From an uncultured Lachnospiraceae bacterium (GTDB lineage Bacteria > Bacillota > Clostridia > Lachnospirales > Lachnospiraceae): 24,530 bases of DNA. Of this stretch, positions 1 through 8,285 are shown piece after piece (the first letter of the stretch is position 1; every line of letters starts with the position of its first letter). Location: NCBI GenBank assembly GCA_910578845.1, contig CAJTSL010000053.1, positions 1 through 24,530 on the forward strand, given 5' to 3'. The translations under genes and the position numbers were made by a program. The notes below the pieces were generated by a model. That model saw only the letters and a program-made list of their open reading frames with translations, did no database searches and had not been told where the DNA came from.

Positions 1-86
1 TGCTCTGCAGCGCTGCAAGTTTGATACCCCGTTGCTTGCAGCGGGGTCTTTGATTAATCGCAGAGCAGAATTTGAAATTCTGCTCG
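1..86. terminator. Hairpin/palindrome cluster, probable terminator of upstream gene
   Basis: ACCCCG (26-31) pairs with CGGGGT (42-47) and is followed by CTTTGATT, which looks like an intrinsic terminator for a gene left of the window. It sits among other symmetric sequences: the palindrome TGCAGCGCTGCA (6-17), TGCTCTGC (1-8) matching GCAGAGCA (60-67), and an almost perfect palindrome with 11-bp arms (63-73 and 75-85). The arm at 60-67 overlaps the last palindrome, so two alternative folds exclude each other. Terminator function is inference; the symmetries are directly visible. Confidence 0.5.
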
Positions 87-123
87 CCTCCTCAGCTCAA
101 AACGCTTCGGAATGGAGGAAAAG

Positions 124-1695
124 ATGACAGAGGCAAAATATTTTAAAGACTATCATCATAATTACCTGATCTTAAAAAGCATAGAGACAAAAGCGGGTGA
201 AGATTACCGGTATCGCATGCTTGCTTCTAATAAAATCGGGAAAATACTGAAATGTTCCGTCAGAAATATTAACGGAGCGGTTTACTTTTATTATGATATT
301 AGCTCTAAAGTTACTATGGAAAATTTTTATCAGGGGAAAAAGATGTCATATGAGCAAGTAAAGGATTTTTTCCTGCAAATGGACAATATTTATCATAACC
401 TGGGAGAGTTTTTTATGGAAGAGGACGGACTATTGTTGCATCCAGGTTTTATTTATTATGATTTTACAACCCAAAAATATTTTGGACTTTATTATCCAAG
501 AGAAGTGGAAGAAATAGATAACAGTTGTGAAGAATTATTTGATTTTATATTGAATCATATTGATAATGGGAACCAGAGATTAGTAGATCTTGTTTATCAG
601 GCATATGATATGTCGGCGTGCCACTCTTTTTCACTAACGGATGTTTTACCTTTGTTTGAAGACATAGAAGATGGCGAACCTGGTGCAGCACGTATTATGG
701 AGGCCATGCATATAGCAGGAAAGAAAGGCAGTGGCAGTGGTTTTGGTGAAGACGGCTATCAAGATGGCATTGCTTATGACAGTTCTTATTTTGATAGAGA
801 AAGTATTGTAGGTAGTGATGTAGATTCGAATGAAAGTGAACTCTATGTATTGTCAGAGGAAGTGGACTGTGGAGAAGAGAATGAGATAAGAAATAAGAAG
901 AAAGATAGAAAAGAGATCGGGAATAGAACAACGCCGCAATATAAATTTCCTCAGAAATCCAATGTGATGTTCTATATTGTTTTTGCAATCTTATCATTCC
1001 TGGGTATGGGCGCTATGTTTTGGGTTTATCTTCATTATGAGCTAACATCACAGGAATATATGATGGTCGTCTGTTGTGCATTGGTCTTGATGTTATGTTT
1101 CGTGTTTTCTTTGGTGCAGATCCTATTATCATATCGTAGCAATAGGAAAGGGCAAGAGGAAGAACAAGCGCTATTAGAAGATATTGAAGATGAATTCCGG
1201 GACGAAAAAGAGATTGTAATCAAGGATGTGCTCGATAAGAATATGGATATGGCAGTCGCCAGGAGCCATATGACAGGAGATGTGCCAGTATATAGGGGAA
1301 GCAAGCAAAACAATAGAAGAAATAGCGACGCTGGATTGTATCAGGAAGATTATGAGGAGCGCTATGGTCAGACCGTCTTTCTGGAAGAAGGTAGGAGAGA
1401 GGCAGAATATAAATTATATGCATTGGATAAAAAGAATAAGAAACATATCCATTTAACACAATTTCCGTTTACAATTGGCAAGATGCCGGGGTGTGTGGAT
1501 TGTGTCCTGGCGGATGATTCCATCAGTAGGCTTCATGCCCGCATTGAAAAAGAAAATGAGAAAATTCTCCTGACAGACATGAATTCTATGAATGGAACTT
1601 ATAAAAACGGACTTCGTATGGAGCCAAGCGAAACGGTAGAAATAGAGCCGGGCGACGAAATTCGTTTTGGGAAATTAAACTACTGTTATCGTTGA
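124..1695 (+). CDS. DUF6382 / FHA-domain membrane protein
   Basis: A 523-residue protein. The N-terminal ~180 residues resemble DUF6382, a Firmicute domain usually found joined to FHA domains. A charged, low-complexity linker follows, then two hydrophobic segments at about residues 280-302 and 312-335, an acidic linker, and a C-terminal FHA domain (about 439-523) with the conserved phosphothreonine-binding elements, seen as SRLHARI and NGTYKNG. FHA domains bind phosphothreonine partners, so this is probably a membrane-anchored scaffold for Ser/Thr-kinase signalling or a secretion/pilus apparatus; relatives often lie near Flp/Tad pilus genes (inference, since the upstream context is absent). 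I chose the ATG at 124 because GGAGG (114-118) lies 5 bases upstream; the ATG at 112 would overlap that site and has none of its own. It converges on the GH51 gene with a 35-base gap. Confidence 0.82.
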   Translation: MTEAKYFKDYHHNYLILKSIETKAGEDYRYRMLASNKIGKILKCSVRNINGAVYFYYDISSKVTMENFYQGKKMSYEQVKDFFLQMDNIYHNLGEFFMEEDGLLLHPGFIYYDFTTQKYFGLYYPREVEEIDNSCEELFDFILNHIDNGNQRLVDLVYQAYDMSACHSFSLTDVLPLFEDIEDGEPGAARIMEAMHIAGKKGSGSGFGEDGYQDGIAYDSSYFDRESIVGSDVDSNESELYVLSEEVDCGEENEIRNKKKDRKEIGNRTTPQYKFPQKSNVMFYIVFAILSFLGMGAMFWVYLHYELTSQEYMMVVCCALVLMLCFVFSLVQILLSYRSNRKGQEEEQALLEDIEDEFRDEKEIVIKDVLDKNMDMAVARSHMTGDVPVYRGSKQNNRRNSDAGLYQEDYEERYGQTVFLEEGRREAEYKLYALDKKNKKHIHLTQFPFTIGKMPGCVDCVLADDSISRLHARIEKENEKILLTDMNSMNGTYKNGLRMEPSETVEIEPGDEIRFGKLNYCYR

Positions 1696-1730
1696 CCCGG
1701 CTTTGTTCTATTTGATGTTCATAAAAGATG

Positions 1731-3239
1731 TTATTTGCCTAAACGGATGACATTCCAAGAGCATTTTTTCATATTCGTGGTAAAAATACCATCCTGAAAC
1801 TCATAGTCGGTTCTGGCGTATGGCGCTACCTTTTCACCGGCAATAGAGTTCGTTAATTTCATATCGTCATTTTCCAAAGCAAGATACTCTATGACATGGT
1901 ATCCCTCGAAACTTCTGAGATCCGATTCAAAAAGGGCATCTTCTTTTACACTTCTGTTTACAGCGAAAATGGTCACTTCGTCTTTTTCTTCATTGAAAAC
2001 GGAAACTGCTTCTATATCTGTGACATCTGTATGCTGCGAACTGTCGTGTTTGGTTGAAGTGATTATGCTTTGTAACGCAACGCCCCTTCCGTATTTAGAA
2101 GCATGCAGGAAAGGATAGTAAATCGTCTGTCGCCATGCGCCGCCGTCATTCTCGGTCATGATAGGGGCGATCACATTGACAAGCTGTGCCAGGCAAGCCA
2201 TTTTTAGGCGGTCAACATGTTTTAAGAACGTAATGAGGATTAAGCCTACTAGAATGGCGTCTTCAAAATCATAGTGGTCTTCCAGTAAATGAGGAGCTAT
2301 CTGCCAAGGCTTACGCTTCATTGCTTCGCTATCGCTTGCCATAACATGGAACCATACATTCCATTCGTCGAAGCTTAAATACAAGGTCTTCTTAGAGCGC
2401 TTTTTGGCTTTGATATAATCACAGGTGGCGATAACGGTTTGGATAAAGCGTTCCATATCTTGTGTCTTAGCAAAATAATCTTCCGTGTCGTTTGCTGCGT
2501 TGCCATAATAATTATGTAGGGAAATGTAGTCTACATAGTCATAGGTCTCTTCTAGAGTGACGGCTTCCCATTCTGGGAAAGTAGACATGTCCACACTAGA
2601 ACTGCCACAAGAGACAAGTTCAATGGAATGATCCATTTCTTTCATTGCTTTGGCAGTTTCGGCGGCAAGCCTGCCATACTCTAATGCAGTTTTATGCCCT
2701 ATTTGCCAGGAACCATCCATTTCATTTCCAAGGCACCATGTTTTGATATTGTATGGTTCTTTGTCGCCATGGCTTTTACGTAGATTGCTATAATAGGAAT
2801 TGGTGTCCAGATTACAATATTCCAATAGATTTAAAGCATCGGCTATGCCGCGTGTACCGAGATTGACAGCCATCATAATATCGGAGCCTGCCTTTTTCGT
2901 CCATTTGGCAAATTCTCCAAGACCAAATTCATTGGTTTCCAAAGTGCGCCACGCGAGATCAAGGCGGGGCTTTCTTTGCTCTTTGGGGCCGACGCTATCT
3001 TCCCAGAAAAAGTTTGAAACGAAGTTGCCGCCCGGATAGCGGATAATGGGAACATCCAATTCCTTGACTAATTCCAGTACATCTTTACGGAAACCATCCT
3101 CGTCTGCCGCCGGATGCCCCGGCTGGTAAATGCCGTTATATACGGCACGTCCTAAATGTTCGATAAAAGAGCCGTAAACACGTTTATTTACTTCGGCAAG
3201 CTTAAAATTTTTGTCAACAAGCATTTTTGCTTTTGCCAT
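1731..3239 (-). CDS. abfA: GH51 alpha-L-arabinofuranosidase, AbfA type
   Basis: A 502-residue intracellular enzyme that removes terminal alpha-L-arabinofuranosyl units from arabino-oligosaccharides and arabinoxylan fragments. It has no signal peptide. The general acid/base is E173 in the motif CLGNEMDG and the nucleophile is E292 in SFDEWNVW. These positions and the total length closely match the characterised Geobacillus AbfA (E175/E294), which I recall from the literature. The GH51 (beta/alpha)8 core is followed by a C-terminal beta-sandwich. The start at 3239 has AGGAGG on the minus strand at 3248-3253, 8 bases away; a longer reading frame to 3293 would place the ribosome site inside the gene. 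It is transcribed away from the GH43/GH51 run that follows. A second, more distant GH51 lies at 4517. Confidence 0.93.
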   Translation of the reverse strand: MAKAKMLVDKNFKLAEVNKRVYGSFIEHLGRAVYNGIYQPGHPAADEDGFRKDVLELVKELDVPIIRYPGGNFVSNFFWEDSVGPKEQRKPRLDLAWRTLETNEFGLGEFAKWTKKAGSDIMMAVNLGTRGIADALNLLEYCNLDTNSYYSNLRKSHGDKEPYNIKTWCLGNEMDGSWQIGHKTALEYGRLAAETAKAMKEMDHSIELVSCGSSSVDMSTFPEWEAVTLEETYDYVDYISLHNYYGNAANDTEDYFAKTQDMERFIQTVIATCDYIKAKKRSKKTLYLSFDEWNVWFHVMASDSEAMKRKPWQIAPHLLEDHYDFEDAILVGLILITFLKHVDRLKMACLAQLVNVIAPIMTENDGGAWRQTIYYPFLHASKYGRGVALQSIITSTKHDSSQHTDVTDIEAVSVFNEEKDEVTIFAVNRSVKEDALFESDLRSFEGYHVIEYLALENDDMKLTNSIAGEKVAPYARTDYEFQDGIFTTNMKKCSWNVIRLGK

Positions 3240-3293
3240 TTGAAATACCTCCTGATTTTGAACATGAATTGTATCTGCTAGTAGCATAGCCAC

Positions 3294-3322
3294 AGTATAT
3301 CATGAGCCAAACAACGGGTAAA
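3294..3322 (-). promoter_or_regulatory. Promoter of minus-strand GH51 gene
   Basis: On the minus strand, TTTACC (3317-3322) and TATACT (3294-3299) are separated by exactly 17 bases, placing transcription start about 45-50 bases upstream of the ATG at 3239. The -35 matches four of six consensus bases and the -10 five of six. Assigned by inspection only. Confidence 0.5.
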
Positions 3323-3413
3323 TAAAAAACTAGAAATAAGGTAATTTTATTAAAATAATATATATATGAAACGTATTTTGTGCAATCTTTTGAACTATAA
3401 GACAAAAAATGAG

Positions 3414-3442
3414 TTGCTTTATGGCAATTAATACAATATAAT
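3414..3442 (+). promoter_or_regulatory. Promoter of GH43-GH51-GGDEF operon
   Basis: TTGCTT (3414-3419) and a perfect TATAAT (3437-3442) with 17-base spacing, in the AT-rich 264-base divergent region between the two glycosidase genes. A second TATAAT lies at 3454-3459 without a good -35. The leader to the ATG at 3504 is about 55 bases. TAATTTAG (3440-3447), overlapping the -10, recurs in two other intergenic regions of the cluster. Confidence 0.55.
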
Positions 3443-3503
3443 TTAGGATAAAGTATAATAGTTTAAAATTTAATTATATTAAGAAGAAAGGCGTGATACC
3501 GTA

Positions 3504-4460
3504 ATGAGCGAAGAAGGAAAGGAATTGATTTATAACAAACCATGGATTTTACAAAGAGCAGACCCATATATTTATAGACATACGGACGGAACTTATTATT
3601 TTACGGCTTCCGTGCCGGAATATGATAGGATTGTGCTGCGAAAAGCGGATACATTAGAGGGATTACAGAAGGCGGAAGAAACAGAAATATGGCATAAACA
3701 TGAAACAGGCATTATGAGTTACCATGTATGGGCGCCAGAGTTACATTATGTGAAAGGCGCATGGTATCTATACTTTGCAGCAGGGGAGAAAGAGAATATA
3801 TGGGATATCAGACCATATGTATTAGAATGCAAGGATGAAGATCCCGTGACAGGTAACTGGGTTGAGAAAGGGAAAATGGGCTGTGCGCCAGGGGATGAAT
3901 TTTCGTTTCGCGCTTTTTCCCTGGATGCGACAGTGTTTGAAAATAAAGGCAGGTACTATTATGTCTGGGCAGAGAAAACCGGCGTAGGAAGACAGATTTC
4001 TAATTTATATATTGCAGAAATGGAAACGCCTTACCAGTTGAAGACGATGCAAGTGTTATTAACAACGCCGGATTACGATTGGGAGCGGGTAGGATTCTGG
4101 GTGAATGAAGGCCCTGGCGTTATTAAAAGAAATGGGAAAATCTTCTTAACATATTCCGCGTCGGATACAGGCGTTGCTTATTGTATGGGTATGTTAACCG
4201 CTGATGAAGATGCGGATTTGCTTGATCCTCTGTCGTGGAGAAAAGAAAGGCATCCGGTTTTATGTTCAGACGAATCGGTAGGCATTTATGGGCCGGGACA
4301 TAATAATTTTACAGTAGACGAAGATGGAAATGATATTCTGGTATATCATGCAAGAACGGAAAAAGAGATTGTCGGGGATCCGTTATATAATCCAAACCGT
4401 CATGCTATGCTGATGAAGATCAAATGGGATGAGCAAGGAAGACCAGTATTTCGGTTCTAA
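3504..4460 (+). CDS. GH43 alpha-L-arabinofuranosidase/arabinosidase, cytoplasmic
   Basis: A 318-residue single-domain five-bladed beta-propeller glycosidase of family GH43. The catalytic triad is visible: D20 (ADPYIYRHTDG, base), D141 (SLDATVF, pKa modulator) and E202 (WVNEGPGV, acid), with the metal/active-site histidine motif GPGHNNF near the C-terminus. There is no signal peptide, so it should act on imported oligosaccharides. The motifs resemble single-domain exo-acting arabinofuranosidases that remove arabinose from short arabinan chains more than the longer endo-arabinanases, but exo versus endo and the subfamily cannot be fixed by eye. The ATG at 3504 is preceded by AGAAAGG about 12 bases away; an in-frame stop just upstream rules out a longer form. 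It is first in a plus-strand run with the next GH51. Confidence 0.87.
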   Translation: MSEEGKELIYNKPWILQRADPYIYRHTDGTYYFTASVPEYDRIVLRKADTLEGLQKAEETEIWHKHETGIMSYHVWAPELHYVKGAWYLYFAAGEKENIWDIRPYVLECKDEDPVTGNWVEKGKMGCAPGDEFSFRAFSLDATVFENKGRYYYVWAEKTGVGRQISNLYIAEMETPYQLKTMQVLLTTPDYDWERVGFWVNEGPGVIKRNGKIFLTYSASDTGVAYCMGMLTADEDADLLDPLSWRKERHPVLCSDESVGIYGPGHNNFTVDEDGNDILVYHARTEKEIVGDPLYNPNRHAMLMKIKWDEQGRPVFRF

Positions 4461-4516
4461 AGTATTGAGAGAAGAGAAAGGGCGGAAGAACCCTTAAATT
4501 AAGAAAGGGAATGGTA

Positions 4517-6037
4517 ATGCGTATGGCAAAATTGTATATTAATGAAAAGAACAAAAAGGCACATATCGAACCTGAAATTTACGGGCATTTTTCAGAGCAT
4601 CTTGGGAGATGTATCTATGAAGGACTGTATGTTGGCGAGAATTCCGATATTCCTAATGTAAATGGGATGAGGAAAGATGTCGTGGGCGCTTTGAAAGAGA
4701 TGCAGATTCCGGTGCTTCGCTGGCCGGGCGGATGCTTTGCGGATGAATATCACTGGAAAGACGGGATTGGGCCGAAAGAAACAAGAAAGAAAATGATTAA
4801 TACGCACTGGGGCGGTGTTGTGGAAGATAACAGCTTTGGTACGCATGAATTCTTCGAACTATGTGAACAGCTTGGCTGTAAAACATACGTAAATGGCAAT
4901 GTAGGAAGCGGAAGCGTCCAGGAAATGAGTGAATGGGTGGAATATGCCACATTTGAAGGTGTTTCCCCGATGGCTGATCTGCGTAAAGCAAACGGTCATG
5001 AGGAACCATGGAAAATTGATTATTTTGGCGTAGGAAACGAGAATTGGGGATGCGGCGGCAATATGACGCCGGAGTATTATGGCAATTTGTATAGGAGATA
5101 TCAGACTTATATAAGGCAGTACCGTAAAGATGCTCCGATTAAGAAAATCTGTTGTGGAGCGAATGTTGCGGATTATTTCTGGACAGAAAATGTGCTAAAG
5201 ACATGTACGGCAGCGCCTCAGCCGGGAGGCGGCTCTAATCCTGGTTTTATGGACGGCTTATCATTGCATTATTATGTTCATCCAGGCGGATGGCAGAACA
5301 AAGGAAGCGCAACCGATTTTGATGATAAGATCTGGTATCAGACATTGTCTAGGGCGACCTATATGGAAGAACTGATCGAACGCCATGGCGCTATTATGGA
5401 TCAGTATGACCCGGAGAAGAAGATCGGCATGATGGTGGATGAATGGGGATGCTGGTTCGATGTGGAGCCTGGCACTAATCCGGGATTTTTGTATCAGCAG
5501 AGCACGATGAGGGATGCTTTGGTCGCAGGTATTACGCTGAATATCTTCAATAAACATAGTGACCGTGTGAAAATGGCATGTATTGCGCAAATGGTTAATG
5601 TATTGCAGGCTGTTATTTTGACAGAAGGGCCAAAGATGATTTTAACGCCTACCTATCATGTCTTCCATATGTATAAATATCACCAGGATGCAGATCTTGT
5701 TGAGAGCTTTGTAGAAGGAAACAAAACGATAGGAGAAGAAGACGAGTTCCAGGTGCCTCAGATTAGCGAATCCGTTTCTGTAAGTGCGGACGGTACGGTG
5801 AATATTACAATTAATAACTTATCGGTAACGGAAAATGTTCCTGTAGAAGTATCTTTTGCAGAGCTGTTGCCTTCTCGCGTGGAAGCGGCGATTTTAACGG
5901 GCAAGATGTGTGCGCATAATACATTTGACGAACCGGAGAATGTGAAAGAATCTGTATTTAACGACTTTGAAACGAAGGACGGAAAGCTCAGCTTTACAGC
6001 GCCGGCATGTAGCGTGATCAGTTTCCGTGTGAACTAA
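4517..6037 (+). CDS. GH51 alpha-L-arabinofuranosidase, second type
   Basis: A 506-residue cytoplasmic GH51 enzyme. The acid/base is E175 in GVGNENWG and the nucleophile is E309 in MMVDEWGCW; PVLRWPGGCFAD near residue 65 is the conserved GH51 strand. It shares the fold and catalytic residues with the product of 1731-3239 but has diverged clearly in sequence, so the two probably differ in linkage or branch preference (inference). AAAGGG ends 7 bases before the ATG at 4517; the ATG at 4511 is too close to the ribosome site, and the one at 4523 is an alternative. The stop TAA (6035-6037) overlaps an ATG at 6037 by one base, so it appears translationally coupled to the cysteine-rich protein that follows. 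Confidence 0.9.
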   Translation: MRMAKLYINEKNKKAHIEPEIYGHFSEHLGRCIYEGLYVGENSDIPNVNGMRKDVVGALKEMQIPVLRWPGGCFADEYHWKDGIGPKETRKKMINTHWGGVVEDNSFGTHEFFELCEQLGCKTYVNGNVGSGSVQEMSEWVEYATFEGVSPMADLRKANGHEEPWKIDYFGVGNENWGCGGNMTPEYYGNLYRRYQTYIRQYRKDAPIKKICCGANVADYFWTENVLKTCTAAPQPGGGSNPGFMDGLSLHYYVHPGGWQNKGSATDFDDKIWYQTLSRATYMEELIERHGAIMDQYDPEKKIGMMVDEWGCWFDVEPGTNPGFLYQQSTMRDALVAGITLNIFNKHSDRVKMACIAQMVNVLQAVILTEGPKMILTPTYHVFHMYKYHQDADLVESFVEGNKTIGEEDEFQVPQISESVSVSADGTVNITINNLSVTENVPVEVSFAELLPSRVEAAILTGKMCAHNTFDEPENVKESVFNDFETKDGKLSFTAPACSVISFRVN

Positions 6038-6054
6038 TGGAGAAGGAAACACGG

Positions 6055-6330
6055 ATGCCAGAAGGGCGGATTTGCAAGAAGTGCCTGACCATAGATATGG
6101 ATGAAAAGGAATACTTTGCAAATCTGCATGCTTATATAGCAAATTTAGATGTGGATATTAAAGTAAATCAAGGAGTGTATCAAAAGAGACTTGCCATTTG
6201 TAAGGAGTGTGATTTACTGGCAAACGGCATGTGCAGGGCATGTGGCTGTTTCGTAGAGTTGCGCGCGGCGGTTAAGAAAAATTCTTGTCCCTATGATAAA
6301 TGGACGGCACAAAAGAATGTGACGGAGTGA
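6055..6330 (+). CDS. DUF6171-like small cysteine-rich protein
   Basis: About 91 residues with eight cysteines arranged as CxxC (7, 10), CxxC (49, 52), CxxCxC (60, 63, 65) and C78, a pattern suggesting zinc or iron-sulphur binding. The central YFANLHAYIANLD and RLAICKEC stretches match my memory of DUF6171, a family of unknown function common in Lachnospiraceae. The ATG at 6055 has GGAGAAGGA 7 bases upstream; an in-frame ATG at 6037 overlaps the GH51 stop and would add six residues. It ends two bases before the GGDEF protein starts. No function can be stated. The tight packing suggests co-expression with the arabinofuranosidase and the signalling protein, but that may be incidental. Confidence 0.75.
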   Translation: MPEGRICKKCLTIDMDEKEYFANLHAYIANLDVDIKVNQGVYQKRLAICKECDLLANGMCRACGCFVELRAAVKKNSCPYDKWTAQKNVTE

Positions 6331-6332
6331 TA

Positions 6333-8285
6333 ATGGAAAATAGTATTTATGATTATTTGACCGGATTGTATAATCGGAAAGGCCTATATGAGAAATATGA
6401 AGAGATGTTAAGAGAAGATAACATTCATTTTATGTTTCTGGATTTGGATAATTTCAAGACCGTAAATGATGTTTATGGACATAAGGCGGGCGATGAACTC
6501 TTAGTTGCAACGGGGAAACTGCTGCAAGAGTGTACACCTGGCGCTGTTGTAGTGCGCCTTGGCGGAGATGAATTTGTCATAGTGATTTTTGGCAAGAGAT
6601 CAAAAGAGGATGTGGCATGTACCGCAGAAGAGATTTTGTCGGAAATGCGTAAAAAAGGTAAAGAAATGGATTTTTTTACCGTTGTCTCCATCAGTATCGG
6701 TATTGTATGGAATGCGCCCGCCGATGCGGACTTGGAACATCTGTTGAACCAAAGCGATGCAGCAATGTATGAAGCGAAACAAAATGGAAAAAGCTGTTAT
6801 TTGTTCTATAATGATCTGGAAGAGAAGTTCCTGCAAGAGAAGGAAATGGAAGAACATGCGGATCATGCGCTTAAGGATGGGCAATTTAAAATCCGTTATC
6901 AACCGATATTCCATATGCAAAGTTCCCGGTTAGAACAATCTCAGGTACGTATTATCTGGCAAAAGGATGAGGATACTGTCTGGGATACAAGGGATTTCAG
7001 GCCTTTGTTTGAAAGAAACAGTTTCATAAAGGAACTGGATATATATGTGTTCGAGGCAGTGTGCAGAGATTTGCAGGAAATGCATCTTATAAGGGAGGAA
7101 AAGGAGAAAGTCAGCGTGCAGTTGTCCAGGCTGCTTTTCCTGGATGATAATCTGGGATGCCGCCTACAGGAAATCATGGATCGCTATGAAGTTGATGCGG
7201 AAGAACTGGAACTGATGCTAGAAGAAAAGGCGATTTCTTCTAGAGATATAGAAAAACTGATTTTGTCCATGACAAAATTGAAAAATCTAGGATTTTCTCT
7301 TTCCCTTATTCATTTTGGAGAGGATTTTTCCAGTTTCCGTTATTTGAGGAGCCTTCCGGTAGATAGTCTTAAGTTTGACGAAGCCTATATCAAAGAGAAC
7401 ATACACAATAAAAAAGGAAGACAGATCATAAAGACCATTATTAAGCTGGGAAAAGATTTAAAACTTCTCCTAGTAGCACAGGGACTTGTTGATAAAGAAG
7501 AGGTCATTTTCTTAAGTAGCTGCGGATGTGATGCGGCAGGGGGCGATTTTTACTCCAAACAGCTTTCTTTCGGAGAATATATGGATTATACGCAGAACCA
7601 GATCGCACATGGAGAGTATAAGAAATCGTTCCACTTCATAGACAGTTTATCTGACGAGGATGCTTCTATGACAGGCGAGATATGGGGAGGCGGCGTGGAG
7701 ATTGTCCCTGGGATCTGCGATAATTGGGGCGGCGTGTATTTTCCGGGAGGGGAAACCGGGCAGAACCTGATCTGTTATCCGGGGAATTTGTTTGCGGGCA
7801 ATAGTTATACGCTGACGTTATGGATGAGGCCGGAAGATGCTTTTGAATGGACGAGCGTCATATATATGCGTTATCTGGACGGCTTTGCGTCTCTAGTGCC
7901 ATATCTTGGCGGAGGGCAGAGCATATACCGTATTAGTGAAGATATTGATATGGCAAACGGATGGCATGATACGTTCTGCCGTATGATTGCGCTGCATAAG
8001 TGGTGCTTTGTCGCCGTAACGTATGATTCTTTCAGTGAAACGATTTGCTATTATATTAACGGCAGAAAAGCAGGATACCGTGTGGATGTGCCTACGATGA
8101 TATCCTGCCGTCAGGTGCTTTTGGGGGGAGATCCTTTCCAAAAATCTTATAAAGGCTATGTGTCGGCATTGGCAGTGTATGATAGCGTCAAAACAAGTGA
8201 AGAAATCCATCAGATGTATATTTCTTTCTTTGACGAGCCAGGATTCTGCGGTGAGAGGGAAGACTTCTGGATGGAAGTCAATTAG
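6333..8285 (+). CDS. GGDEF / degenerate EAL / LamG-like signalling protein
   Basis: A 650-residue protein with no signal peptide or membrane segment. Residues ~1-155 are a diguanylate cyclase domain with an intact GGDEF motif (77-81, in VRLGGDEFVIVIF) and the metal-binding FLDLDNFK segment, so c-di-GMP synthesis is plausible; the RxxD inhibitory site is absent (TxxA there). Residues ~175-420 are an EAL-like domain with degraded catalysis: the EAL signature is replaced, the usual DDFGTG is IHFGED, and E is Q in VAQGLV, so it is probably a binding or regulatory domain. Residues ~455-640 look like a concanavalin/laminin-G beta-sandwich (LTLWMRPED, CYYINGRKAGYR, LLGGDPF). GGAG lies 5 bases before the ATG at 6333; an upstream ATG at 6300 lies inside the preceding gene. 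Its last 8 bases overlap the end of the convergent GH43 gene. Confidence 0.85.
   Translation: MENSIYDYLTGLYNRKGLYEKYEEMLREDNIHFMFLDLDNFKTVNDVYGHKAGDELLVATGKLLQECTPGAVVVRLGGDEFVIVIFGKRSKEDVACTAEEILSEMRKKGKEMDFFTVVSISIGIVWNAPADADLEHLLNQSDAAMYEAKQNGKSCYLFYNDLEEKFLQEKEMEEHADHALKDGQFKIRYQPIFHMQSSRLEQSQVRIIWQKDEDTVWDTRDFRPLFERNSFIKELDIYVFEAVCRDLQEMHLIREEKEKVSVQLSRLLFLDDNLGCRLQEIMDRYEVDAEELELMLEEKAISSRDIEKLILSMTKLKNLGFSLSLIHFGEDFSSFRYLRSLPVDSLKFDEAYIKENIHNKKGRQIIKTIIKLGKDLKLLLVAQGLVDKEEVIFLSSCGCDAAGGDFYSKQLSFGEYMDYTQNQIAHGEYKKSFHFIDSLSDEDASMTGEIWGGGVEIVPGICDNWGGVYFPGGETGQNLICYPGNLFAGNSYTLTLWMRPEDAFEWTSVIYMRYLDGFASLVPYLGGGQSIYRISEDIDMANGWHDTFCRMIALHKWCFVAVTYDSFSETICYYINGRKAGYRVDVPTMISCRQVLLGGDPFQKSYKGYVSALAVYDSVKTSEEIHQMYISFFDEPGFCGEREDFWMEVN

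Noticed and set aside
4478..4495. AAGGG/CCCTT hairpin before the second GH51 gene
   Set aside because: Only five base pairs and no T-tract; too weak to call a terminator between genes that look cotranscribed.
6333..8285. EAL domain degraded by sequencing error
   Set aside because: The frame is continuous and the replaced residues are scattered substitutions at catalytic positions, which fits evolutionary loss of catalysis and not a frameshift.
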